A stretch of DNA of 64,000 nt from UBA1422 sp963676385. GTDB lineage: Bacteria; Bacillota; Clostridia; Peptostreptococcales; Anaerovoracaceae. Shown one piece after another: positions 24,877-33,665 of this stretch (position 1 is the first letter of the stretch; the number at the start of each line of letters is the position of its first letter). The notes under the pieces were generated by a model. The model did no database searches, was not told where the DNA came from, and saw only the letters and a program-made list of their open reading frames with translations. Location: contig CAXXMM010000002.1 of assembly GCA_963676385.2 (NCBI GenBank), positions 124,001 to 188,000 of the forward strand, given 5' to 3'. The position numbers were made by a program, and so were the translations under genes.

Positions 24877-27072
24877 ATGATTTCACTAAAGATTGCATTC
24901 TCCCCGGGAACCGAAGGTTTTTTTTCGACTAAAAGGCATTTGGTATCTTTGGGGGAGACAGACTATACGGACATCTCGGCAGCGGTTATAACCGATCAGG
25001 ATCTTGATTTTGCCGATGAAATCTATAAGACCATGTTTGGCATACCTGTTTTTGTTTTTTCTGAAACCAGTGAATACGTATATCCGGAATTAAAGGATAA
25101 AGTATACCGATGGGTGTTTTCCAAAGGATACGACAAGGCGATTTTGGATATAGAATTGGAAAATGCGGTGGAGCAGTATGAGCTGCGGACGCTACCTCCT
25201 TTTTTTGAAGCACTCAATGAGTATGTGGCACTGAAAAATCAACCCTTTAATTGCCCTGGACATCAAAGCGGCAAATACTTCAAGAAGCATCCCGCGGGAA
25301 GGTTTATGTTTGACTTTTTTGGGGAAAACATTTTTAGCTCAGATTTATGCAATGCGGATGTTGAACTGGGCGATTTATTAATTCATCAAGGCCATGCAGC
25401 GGAAGCTCTTAAAAATGCGTCAAAAGTATTTAATTCGGATAGTACCTATTTTGTGATGAACGGAACAAGCACTTCAAATCTAGTGGTTGGCACAGCGTTG
25501 GTAACCCCGGGAGATTTGGTGTTATTTGATCGAAACAATCATAAATCCATCTATGACTCCACTTTGATTCAAGCCGGTGGAGTACCTGTCTACTTGGAAA
25601 CATCCAGAAATCCCTGCGGGTTTATTGGTGGAATCGTTGATCATTGTCTAGAAGAATCCTATATTCGCGAGCAAATTGCCAAGGTTGATCCAGTTCGGGC
25701 AACAGAGGATCGACCGTTTCGCTTAGCAGCTATACAACTGGGAACCTATGACGGAACCATCAGCAATGCCCGGAAAATCGTAGACCGAATTGGCCACCTA
25801 TGCGACTATATCTTATTTGATTCCGCATGGGTAGGCTATGAACAATTTATTCCCATGATGAAAGACTGCTCCCCACTTCTACTAGAATTAAATGAGACTG
25901 ACCCGGGAATTTTCGTAACTCAATCAGTGCATAAACAACAGGCAGGATTTTCCCAAGCATCCTATATTCACAAAAAAGATAAGCATATAAAAGGACAAAA
26001 AAGATATTTGGATGATAAACGATTTAATAACTCCTATCGTTGCCATGCCAGTACCAGTCCCTTTTATCCTTTATTTGTTTCCTTGGATGTAAACGCTCGG
26101 ATGCAGGATGGACCAGCGGGGCGAAGGCTTTGGGATGATTGTGTTAAACTAGGCATTGAGGCACGAAAGGCGATTTTCCAGAATTGCACCATGCTGAAGC
26201 CCTTTGTTCCACCTATGGTTAATGGGACTTGGTGGGAAGAAAATGACACGGCAGCCATTGCGGCAGATATTCACTTTTTTGAATTGATTCCTGAAGAAAG
26301 GTGGCATTCCTTCTGGGGGTATGGAGAACGGCAGTACTTTGTGGATCCCAACAAACTGATGCTTACGACGCCGGGCATTGATATTGAAACCGGAGAATAT
26401 GAGGAATTTGGCGTCCCAGCTACTATTTTAGCCAATTTTCTTCGGGACAATCGAATTATTCCGGAAAAGAATGATTTTAATTCAATTTTGTTTTTGCTGA
26501 CACCGGCAGAAAGCAAGTCAAAGATGGATTTGTTAGTGGCAAAACTGATACAGTTTGAAAAAGCCATTGAAAACAACGATCCGGTGAATCGGGTTTTGCC
26601 ATACCTTTACAGCAAATATCAAGATAGATATCGGGGGATGGGCATTGGTGATTTGTGCCAGGAAATGCATGATTTTTATAGAAGTTATGATGTGAAAAAT
26701 CTTCAGAAAAAATTGTTTATGGAAAAATATTTCCCCGAGAGCGCCATCTCTGCTTATGATGCATACAATGAATTGATGCGTAATAACGCAAAAATGGTGA
26801 GAGTTTCTGAAATAAAAGGGGAAGTTGCCTTGGAAGGGGCTTTGCCGTATCCTCCGGGCATTTATTGTGTCGCGCCAGGAGAACGGTGGAATGAAACGGT
26901 ACAGCAGTACTTTCTTGTATTAGAGGAAGGCATTAATCGTTTTCCGGGGTTTGCGCCGGAAATCCACGGAGTGTATCTAGAAGAAGAAAACGGAAAAACT
27001 GTTGCTTACGGATATGTATTGGATAGCGCTGACAATCCGGAAGACATGATGGCCAGAAAGGGAACCAAATGA
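24877..27072 (+). CDS. Ornithine decarboxylase (Orn/Lys/Arg decarboxylase family)
   Basis: A 731-residue PLP enzyme of the large bacterial SpeC/SpeF type: N-terminal wing (receiver-like) domain to about residue 105, catalytic core, and C-terminal domain. The core has FNCPGHQSGKYF, the nucleotide-like NGTSTSNLVVG, the PLP lysine in TQSVHKQQAGFSQ (about residue 355) and CHASTSPFYPLFVSLDVNA. These are closest in my reading to ornithine rather than lysine or arginine decarboxylases. It makes putrescine and consumes a proton. The stop overlaps the start of the antiporter gene (ATGA), the usual decarboxylase-antiporter arrangement. Confidence 0.9.
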   Translation: MISLKIAFSPGTEGFFSTKRHLVSLGETDYTDISAAVITDQDLDFADEIYKTMFGIPVFVFSETSEYVYPELKDKVYRWVFSKGYDKAILDIELENAVEQYELRTLPPFFEALNEYVALKNQPFNCPGHQSGKYFKKHPAGRFMFDFFGENIFSSDLCNADVELGDLLIHQGHAAEALKNASKVFNSDSTYFVMNGTSTSNLVVGTALVTPGDLVLFDRNNHKSIYDSTLIQAGGVPVYLETSRNPCGFIGGIVDHCLEESYIREQIAKVDPVRATEDRPFRLAAIQLGTYDGTISNARKIVDRIGHLCDYILFDSAWVGYEQFIPMMKDCSPLLLELNETDPGIFVTQSVHKQQAGFSQASYIHKKDKHIKGQKRYLDDKRFNNSYRCHASTSPFYPLFVSLDVNARMQDGPAGRRLWDDCVKLGIEARKAIFQNCTMLKPFVPPMVNGTWWEENDTAAIAADIHFFELIPEERWHSFWGYGERQYFVDPNKLMLTTPGIDIETGEYEEFGVPATILANFLRDNRIIPEKNDFNSILFLLTPAESKSKMDLLVAKLIQFEKAIENNDPVNRVLPYLYSKYQDRYRGMGIGDLCQEMHDFYRSYDVKNLQKKLFMEKYFPESAISAYDAYNELMRNNAKMVRVSEIKGEVALEGALPYPPGIYCVAPGERWNETVQQYFLVLEEGINRFPGFAPEIHGVYLEEENGKTVAYGYVLDSADNPEDMMARKGTK

Positions 27073-28475
27073 ATCTAAATGAAGCCAACCACTTAAAAAG
27101 AACGGTGGACTGGAAACAGGGTTTTGCCATTGCCCTTGGAGTTCCTTTGCTCATATTGCCTTCAATTGGTTACTTTACTGGCTATGCATGGTCAGCGTCT
27201 ATCCTTATATGGTTTATTTCCGTTGTTCAAGGTTTTTTTCAAAACTTCGCATATGGGGAAATGGCGGCGATGCTTCCAGATGCTTCTGGATTGCCGGGTT
27301 ATGCCCAAAAAGTTTTTCATAAAGGGGAAAAAGAATATGAATGGGGGGATTTCATTGGTGGTTTCAGCGCGTGGAGCTATTGGTTTGCCTGGGCACCGGT
27401 GATGGCAATTTTCTCCCTCCTAATTGGCGGTTATTTGAAAGAGATTTTTCCGCTTTTGGAAAATTATTCTGATAGTTTGGTTGCGGGAACGGCGGCCCTT
27501 ATCATCTTTACAGCATTATATTTTGTAAATCGAAAAGGATTAAAGAATGGTGCTATCCTTGGCTATGTCTTGGCTGGGCTTGCGTTAATACCGTTAGTTA
27601 TGATTGTGATTGCGGCCTTTGTATCTGGCAGCTTCCATTACGAAAACATTTCTTCTCACTTCTTCCCAAGACATTTTGATATAAATGGGAGAGGTGTGTT
27701 AATAATAATCGGATTGTTTGCAATGGCGCAATGGAGCGCATGTGCTTGGGAGACCGCCGCTGTGTATGGACCAGAATATAAAGACCCTAGATACGATATC
27801 ATGAAGTCCTTGTTCGCCTGTGGAATTGTATGTCTGTTCACGTTTGTGGGGATACAGGCAGTCTGCATTGGCGTGGTGGGAGTGAACGGCGTTGCGCAAA
27901 GCCCCAATGCACCTTTGGTATTGGTGGCGGGAAAAGTTTTTGGATCTGTTGGAGCGGCGGCTTCTGTGGTTGCATTAATCGCTTCAATGATATTAATCAT
28001 TCAAACCGCATTCCTTGGTTCATCTAGGGCAATCCATTCAATGGCAAAAGAAAATAATTTGCCAAGCTTTTTTGGAAAAACCAACAGGCATGGGGTTCCG
28101 GTGTTTGCCATGTTTACCATTGGCATTCTCAACATTTTTCTAATCGGTCTTAAGACCCCCTCGGCGATTGTGGCGGCATCCTCTATTGGGTATATTTTTG
28201 CCAATGGTATCAGCTTGTTGGCCTATTATAAACTGAAAGGCAAAATGAAAACTGTATCCAATAATCAATTTCATGCCCCAAGTTTTTATAAATATATTGC
28301 AGGTTTTTTGGGACTCATGAACCTTCCCGTATTTCTATGTGGTATAATTTATTTAAATAGTATTGATTTGGGCTGGCGTTCTTCCTTAACAGGGTTTGTG
28401 GTTCTTGGGGTGTATATCCCCCTTTGGTTTGCAACAAAAAGGGGCAAACGATTCGTGAAGATGGCCAGTGTGTGA
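27069..28475 (+). CDS. APC-family amino acid/polyamine antiporter
   Basis: A 468-residue membrane protein with about 12 helices of the amino acid-polyamine-organocation family (KQGFAIALGVPLLILPSIGYFTG at the start, WETAAVYGPEYKDPRYDIMK in the middle). Translationally coupled to ornithine decarboxylase, so it probably exchanges external ornithine for putrescine, as PotE does, although overall it is not a close PotE copy. The last residues are basic and cytoplasmic. Confidence 0.88.
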   Translation: MNLNEANHLKRTVDWKQGFAIALGVPLLILPSIGYFTGYAWSASILIWFISVVQGFFQNFAYGEMAAMLPDASGLPGYAQKVFHKGEKEYEWGDFIGGFSAWSYWFAWAPVMAIFSLLIGGYLKEIFPLLENYSDSLVAGTAALIIFTALYFVNRKGLKNGAILGYVLAGLALIPLVMIVIAAFVSGSFHYENISSHFFPRHFDINGRGVLIIIGLFAMAQWSACAWETAAVYGPEYKDPRYDIMKSLFACGIVCLFTFVGIQAVCIGVVGVNGVAQSPNAPLVLVAGKVFGSVGAAASVVALIASMILIIQTAFLGSSRAIHSMAKENNLPSFFGKTNRHGVPVFAMFTIGILNIFLIGLKTPSAIVAASSIGYIFANGISLLAYYKLKGKMKTVSNNQFHAPSFYKYIAGFLGLMNLPVFLCGIIYLNSIDLGWRSSLTGFVVLGVYIPLWFATKRGKRFVKMASV

Positions 28476-28506
28476 GAAAATACTAAAAAATCAACAAGGG
28501 TTCATT

Positions 28507-28550
28507 GCCGGCAATCAGCTTGACTTCCTCTGTCATTCTGATTTGCCGGC
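28507..28550. repeat. Long inverted repeat between the antiporter and permease genes
   Basis: GCCGGCAATCAG (28507-28518) and CTGATTTGCCGGC (28538-28550) form a stem with one bulge, extended inside by TGAC/GTCA. It lacks a T-tract, so it is more likely an mRNA-stabilising hairpin or a protein site than a terminator. Confidence 0.5.
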
Positions 28551-28582
28551 GTGACTAATAAATTTCTTTTGGAGGAACAACT

Positions 28583-29863
28583 ATGACGGAACACACCTAT
28601 TTTATTTTGTCCATTGCAATCTTTCTAGCCGTGTATGCATTGATTATCTGGGATAAGTTTGATCGTGCGGTTGTTGCGCTGTCCGGCGCAATGTTGGTAG
28701 TGTTGCTAAGGATTATTAATCAAGAGGATGCTTTTGAGGCAATTGATTGGAATACCCTATGTTTGCTCATTGGCATGATGATGATTGTTATGATTATGAG
28801 AAGGACCGGAGTTTTTGAATATATGGCAGTCAAAATTGTGAAACTGTCAAAAGCGGAGCCTGTCCGGCTTTTTATTTTAATTACAATTACAACCGGAATA
28901 TTATCAGCATTTTTGGATAATGTAACAACGATTCTACTTATGTTGCCAATTTGCTTAAGTGTGACTAGAGATTTAAAACTAAATCCGGTTCCATTTATTT
29001 TATCCGCGGTTTTTGGTTCTAATGTTGGAGGAACTGCTACGTTAATCGGAGATCCGCCCAATATTATGATTGGAAGTCGAACCGGCCTTGATTTTATAGA
29101 TTTTTTAGTGAATGATGCCGTGCTTTGCATTCCACTTCTGCTTATCACAACATTTGTTTTTGCATTCATTTTTAGAAAATATCTGGTCGCGGAAGATAGC
29201 CTAAAACAAAAAGTGATGCTTCTTAACGAAAACGAGTGCATCAAAGATCAAATCCTATTGAAGAAATCCCTGTTTGTATTTGCGTTTGTTGTGGTTGGCT
29301 TTTTACTTCATGGGGTTCTTCACTACGAGTCTTCCACCATTGCACTGACTGGGGCCGTGGTGTTGTTATTTATCTCTAAAGAAAGTTCGGAAGAGATTTT
29401 AATGGAAATTGAATGGAAAACCATATTCTTTTTCATTGGATTGTTTGTATTGGTAGGTTCCATTGAGGCGACAGGAGTCATTTCCATGTTGGCAAAAGGA
29501 GTCATCAACATGACGGGGGGAGATCTGTTCCTTACCACCATTGCAATTTTATGGGTGTCTGCCATCGCTTCCGCCTTTATCGACAACATCCCATTTGTCG
29601 CAACCATGATTCCATTGATACTGGATATGGGGCAAATGACGTCAATGGATGTAACTCCATTATGGTGGGCTCTGTCATTGGGGGCCTGTCTCGGTGGCAA
29701 CGGGACGGCCATTGGTGCCAGTGCAAATGTTGTTGCCATTGGTATGGCAGACCGAGAAGGCTACCGCATTACCTTTGGCCAATATTTTAAAATTGCATTT
29801 CCGGTGATGCTGTTTACCATAGTCATTGCCAGCGGCTACATTATTGTCAGGTATTTGCTGTAA
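28583..29863 (+). CDS. ArsB/NhaD (ion transporter superfamily) permease
   Basis: A 426-residue integral membrane protein with about 11 helices. Its two inverted halves carry the IT-superfamily hairpin motifs: FLDNVTTILLMLPI plus GSNVGGTATLIGDPPNIMI in the first half, and FIDNIPFVATMIPLI plus GGNGTAIGASANVVAIGMA in the second. Members export arsenite or exchange Na+/H+, or take up organic anions. No arsR or other ars genes are near, so arsenite is unlikely. Its position after the ornithine/putrescine genes suggests an organic-anion or Na+/H+ role. GGAGGAACAACT precedes the ATG. Confidence 0.85.
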   Translation: MTEHTYFILSIAIFLAVYALIIWDKFDRAVVALSGAMLVVLLRIINQEDAFEAIDWNTLCLLIGMMMIVMIMRRTGVFEYMAVKIVKLSKAEPVRLFILITITTGILSAFLDNVTTILLMLPICLSVTRDLKLNPVPFILSAVFGSNVGGTATLIGDPPNIMIGSRTGLDFIDFLVNDAVLCIPLLLITTFVFAFIFRKYLVAEDSLKQKVMLLNENECIKDQILLKKSLFVFAFVVVGFLLHGVLHYESSTIALTGAVVLLFISKESSEEILMEIEWKTIFFFIGLFVLVGSIEATGVISMLAKGVINMTGGDLFLTTIAILWVSAIASAFIDNIPFVATMIPLILDMGQMTSMDVTPLWWALSLGACLGGNGTAIGASANVVAIGMADREGYRITFGQYFKIAFPVMLFTIVIASGYIIVRYLL

Positions 29864-29922
29864 CCTGGAATAATGGAAAATGCATTTTGGTGAATACAAG
29901 TGATGGAGCAATGTAATAACAG

Positions 29923-29960
29923 AAAAAAAGTGGAAATCCGTTTGTTTTTCCACTTTTTTT
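29923..29960 (+). terminator. Intrinsic terminator ending the ornithine operon
   Basis: AAAAAAAGTGGAAA pairs with TTTTTCCACTTTTTTT around an eight-base loop. Confidence 0.85.
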
Positions 29961-30030
29961 TGATTTTATATTCAAGTTTGTTAAAAAAAATACACAATTT
30001 TGTCGGAATATGGTAAACTAGATACTAATG

Positions 30031-30100
30031 AAAAATGGACAAGATTACATCTGCAATGTTGGTGAGAAAATGGATAAAATTGAGTCCGAAATGTTGATGA
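30031..30100 (+). repeat. Imperfect tandem 35-bp repeat in the hydrogenase leader
   Basis: Units 30031-30065 and 30066-30100 are contiguous and identical at 26 of 35 positions (shared AAAATGGA, AA-ATT, AATGTTG-TGA). A short frame, ATG 30028 to TAG 30108 (26 codons), spans both, but has no ribosome site. The unit length is not a multiple of three, so it did not arise as a coding repeat. Function unknown; it could be a paired regulator site or a leader peptide. Confidence 0.55.
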
Positions 30101-30126
30101 AAAGATAGTAAGGAGGAAATTACTGC

Positions 30127-33100
30127 ATGAAAGCAATTTCAAAAAACAAAAGGATTCTGGTTACAGTGAATGGACGAGAAATAGAGGTGTACGATGAACT
30201 GACCATTCTTCAAGCACTGATTCAAGAAAATATTGAAGTCCCTCATTTATGCTATGACATTCGATTGGATCGGGCAAATGGAAACTGCGGACTTTGCGTC
30301 GTTGAAATCGGAGAAGGGGAAGACAAACAGGAAGTGAAGTCCTGCCAGACCCCAATCAAAGAAGGAATGGTTATTACTACCAATAGCGAAAGCCTGAAAA
30401 CTTATAGAAAGATACGATTACAGCAATTGTTGTCGGACCACAATGCGGACTGTGTTGCCCCTTGTGTAAACACCTGCCCGGATAATATTGATATTCAAAA
30501 ATACTTGAGGCACACCCAGGCAGGGAACTTTGCGGAGGCTCTGCAGACAATTAAAGAATTCAATCCATTCCCGGTTGTTTGCGGTCGTGTCTGCCCCCAT
30601 CCCTGTGAAGCGGAATGCCGAAGAAATTTAGTGGATTCTCCAGTGGCCATCAATTACGTAAAACGTTTTGTGGCTGACTTGGATTTGGATAGTCAGATAC
30701 CTTACGCACCAAAGGTAAAACCTGCATCCGGCAAGCGAATCGCCATTATAGGCGCAGGACCTTCAGGATTATCGGCAGCGTACTATAGTGCAATCGATGG
30801 ACATGATGTGACCATATTTGAGCGACAACCTTTTGCCGGGGGAATGATGCGATATGGGATTCCGGAATACCGACTTCCGAAAGCAACCCTAGATAAAGAA
30901 ATTGAATTAATTCGTAATCTTGGCGTTAAAATAGTGACTGGGAAATCTGTGGGCACTCATATTATGCTTGCCGATTTGCAACGGGATTTTGATGCAGTCT
31001 ATTTGGCTATTGGCTCTTGGGGTACCACGCCAATTCAATTAGAGGGCGTATGGATGGGTATCCAGTATCTGGAGCAAAACATCAAAGGAATTGACACCAA
31101 AACAGGGAAAGAAGTGGTGGTTATCGGTGGCGGAAACACAGCCATTGACTGTGCCAGAACTGCGCTAAGAAATGGTGCGGAGAAAGTCACTTTGATGTAT
31201 CGACGTTCTAGAGAAGAAATGCCGGCAGAACCTTATGAAGTCGAGGAAGCTTTACATGAAGGGGTTGAAATGATATTTCTGGTTTCTCCGGAGAAAATCG
31301 AAAACCGAGTAGATAGACAATTACTTCATTGTATGAAGATGGAATTAGGTGAACCGGACCGTTCCGGCAGAAGGCGTCCTGTGCCCATTGAAGGCAGCGA
31401 CTTTGCGATTGAATGTGATATGGTCATTGCGGCAATCGGCCAGAGCACAGATACAAGATTCCTGTATAACGACTTACCGGTACGCTTAAATAATTGGGGC
31501 GATGTGGAAATTAACGGCAGAACTTTTGAAACCTCGGAGAGAAAAATCTTTGCGGGTGGCGACTGTGTTACCGGACCTGCCACGGTTATCCAGGCTATTG
31601 CAGCCGGAAGACACGCGGCAGAATCCATGGATCACTATTTGCTTATGGGTTACGCCAAGGAGCAAAGTGAAGATTATAGTTGTAGCAGAGGTACTTTGGA
31701 AGATTTGCCTAAGTGGGAGTTTGAAGAAATGCCACGAATCTCCAGAGCCATTATGCCTGCATTGGACCCGGAAATCAGAAAAAAGAGTTATGTTGAAGTA
31801 GAAACCGGCCTTTCCGCAGAACAGGCGATCGTAGAGGCTGAACGTTGTCTCCAATGTGGATGTAAGGCAAGATATGACTGCAATCTGAGAAATGCAGCAA
31901 GTGATTATGAGGTAGAGTATAAAAAGCCTGCCCATGACAGACCCTACTTCCCCATCGTAGAAGACCATCCCTTTATTGTCAGGGATCATAACAAATGTAT
32001 TTCCTGCGGTCGTTGTATTGCGGCTTGCTCGGAAGTGGAAGGCCCGGACATCCTAACCTTCTATATTAAACACGGACGCCAATTGGTTGGAACAAAAAGT
32101 GGGCTTCCTCTTCGACAAACGGATTGCGTCAGCTGTGGACACTGTGTCAATGCTTGCCCCTGTGGTGCACTTCGGTATATCAGCGAAAAAGGTAGAGTCT
32201 TTAAGGCAATCAATGACCCCAAGAAAACAGTGGTTGCCTATATTGCCCCTGCGGTCAGAGCCATTGTGTCAACCCGATACAAAATTCCATATGACCAGTC
32301 GGCGCCTTTTGTTGCCGGATTGTTAAAGAAACTTGGGTTTGACAAAGTATTTGATAATGCTTATGGTGCGGATTTAACGATTTTGGAAGAAACCACTGAA
32401 TTCCTAAATCGAGTTACCAGCGGTGGTGTGATGCCCCAATTCACATCATGCTGCCCGGGTTGGGTGAACTTTGTTGAACGAAGATATCCGGAAATAATTC
32501 CCCATTTGTCAACATGTAAATCACCCCAGATGATGATGGCCTCCACCATCAAAAATCATTTTGCCCAATTAGAAGGCATCAAGAAAGAAGATTTGTACGT
32601 GGTATCCATTGTTCCGTGTATTGCAAAAAAATATGAGGCGTCAAGATCTGAATTCGCACCGGATGGCATTCGGGATGCAGATGCTGTACTTAATTCTCAA
32701 GAAATGCTGGAAATGATGGATTTGAAACTGATAGACGTGGATGATGTCGTTCTATCAGAGTATGATGAGCCATACAAAGAAGTTTCCGGTGCTGGGGTGC
32801 TTTTCGCCAACTCCGGCGGTGTGGCAGAAGCTGCGCTTCGAATGGCGGTAGAAAAGATTACAGGCGTTCCCCTTACTGACCATATGGACTTTGTTGAAAT
32901 TCGAGGATTTGAGGGCATTAAAGAGACAACAATAGAGGCCAACGGGGTAAAAGTAAGAGTGGCTGTTATCAGTGGCTTGAACAATGCAGAACCTATCGTT
33001 CAGAAAGTGGCGGCAGGGGAAGAAGTTGGCTATGACTTAATTGAAATTATGGCATGCCCCGGCGGATGTATTGCCGGCGCAGGGCATCCGGTTCCCAAAA

Positions 33101-33567
33101 GAATTGATTGCCTGGAGAAGCGCGAGCAGGTTATTGTGGATATTGACAAGCACTCCAAGCTTAGAAAGTCCCAGGACAACCCGGATGTGTTGAAATTGTA
33201 TGAAGACTATTTTGGCGAACCCAATTCACATTTGGCCCATGAACTGCTTCACACCCACTATCATCATGTGGATGGAGATTCTCTGGGATCAAATGTACTG
33301 AAGAAAAGCAACTCAGCATTCTTTACCCGAGAGTTTGAGATTTGTGTTTGCGACAAGTGTGCCGCTTTAGGGTCCAAAGAGCTATTGGAGAATTCTTTGA
33401 ACAAAATTAAAGCTGCGAATATGAGCCATTTTGTTGAAATCAGATCCATTCGGATGAAGGAGACCCATGACGGGGAAGGGATATATGTTACATTGGATGG
33501 AAATAGAATTTCCGCAGACCAGATGAGCAATATCTATCAAACCCTAAAAAGCATTCGGAAGGCATAG
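30127..33567 (+). CDS. GltD-like flavoprotein fused to [FeFe]-hydrogenase
   Basis: An 1146-residue cytosolic redox protein. Order of parts: a 2Fe-2S ferredoxin domain (residues 1-90, CYD-CGLC-C); a NuoG/GltD-type Fe-S region with HNADCVAPCVNTCP and CGRVCPHPCEAEC (about 98-165); a GltD-type FAD/NADPH oxidoreductase with IIGAGPSGLSAAYY (about 205) and VVIGGGNTAIDCAR (about 335), ending GGDCVTGPATVIQAIAAGRHAA. Next come two 4Fe-4S clusters, CISCGRCIAAC (about 623) and CVSCGHCVNACPCG. The hydrogenase H-domain follows, with all three H-cluster motifs: TSCCPGW (about 773), VPCIAKKYEA (about 829) and ACPGGCIAGAG (about 975). A degenerate thioredoxin-like Fe-S tail (CVCDKC) closes it. It can thus link NAD(P)H to H2 in one polypeptide, possibly with ferredoxin. 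Electron bifurcation is not shown by sequence. Confidence 0.93.
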   Translation: MKAISKNKRILVTVNGREIEVYDELTILQALIQENIEVPHLCYDIRLDRANGNCGLCVVEIGEGEDKQEVKSCQTPIKEGMVITTNSESLKTYRKIRLQQLLSDHNADCVAPCVNTCPDNIDIQKYLRHTQAGNFAEALQTIKEFNPFPVVCGRVCPHPCEAECRRNLVDSPVAINYVKRFVADLDLDSQIPYAPKVKPASGKRIAIIGAGPSGLSAAYYSAIDGHDVTIFERQPFAGGMMRYGIPEYRLPKATLDKEIELIRNLGVKIVTGKSVGTHIMLADLQRDFDAVYLAIGSWGTTPIQLEGVWMGIQYLEQNIKGIDTKTGKEVVVIGGGNTAIDCARTALRNGAEKVTLMYRRSREEMPAEPYEVEEALHEGVEMIFLVSPEKIENRVDRQLLHCMKMELGEPDRSGRRRPVPIEGSDFAIECDMVIAAIGQSTDTRFLYNDLPVRLNNWGDVEINGRTFETSERKIFAGGDCVTGPATVIQAIAAGRHAAESMDHYLLMGYAKEQSEDYSCSRGTLEDLPKWEFEEMPRISRAIMPALDPEIRKKSYVEVETGLSAEQAIVEAERCLQCGCKARYDCNLRNAASDYEVEYKKPAHDRPYFPIVEDHPFIVRDHNKCISCGRCIAACSEVEGPDILTFYIKHGRQLVGTKSGLPLRQTDCVSCGHCVNACPCGALRYISEKGRVFKAINDPKKTVVAYIAPAVRAIVSTRYKIPYDQSAPFVAGLLKKLGFDKVFDNAYGADLTILEETTEFLNRVTSGGVMPQFTSCCPGWVNFVERRYPEIIPHLSTCKSPQMMMASTIKNHFAQLEGIKKEDLYVVSIVPCIAKKYEASRSEFAPDGIRDADAVLNSQEMLEMMDLKLIDVDDVVLSEYDEPYKEVSGAGVLFANSGGVAEAALRMAVEKITGVPLTDHMDFVEIRGFEGIKETTIEANGVKVRVAVISGLNNAEPIVQKVAAGEEVGYDLIEIMACPGGCIAGAGHPVPKRIDCLEKREQVIVDIDKHSKLRKSQDNPDVLKLYEDYFGEPNSHLAHELLHTHYHHVDGDSLGSNVLKKSNSAFFTREFEICVCDKCAALGSKELLENSLNKIKAANMSHFVEIRSIRMKETHDGEGIYVTLDGNRISADQMSNIYQTLKSIRKA

Positions 33568-33597
33568 CCATTCGGAAGTGTAGTTAATCGGTACAAG

Positions 33598-33648
33598 AAA
33601 AATACGCCTCGGCCTTCAATGTGATTTGAATAGCCGAGGCGTATTTTA
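33598..33648. terminator. Bidirectional intrinsic terminator
   Basis: A 15-bp perfect stem, AAAATACGCCTCGGC with GCCGAGGCGTATTTT, serves the convergent hydrogenase and peptidase genes. Confidence 0.9.
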
Positions 33649-33665
33649 GTTTTGTGGATTTATGC

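Noticed and set aside
28583..29863. Arsenite efflux locus
   Set aside because: No arsR, arsA or arsC nearby, and the family also includes Na+/H+ and organic anion transporters.
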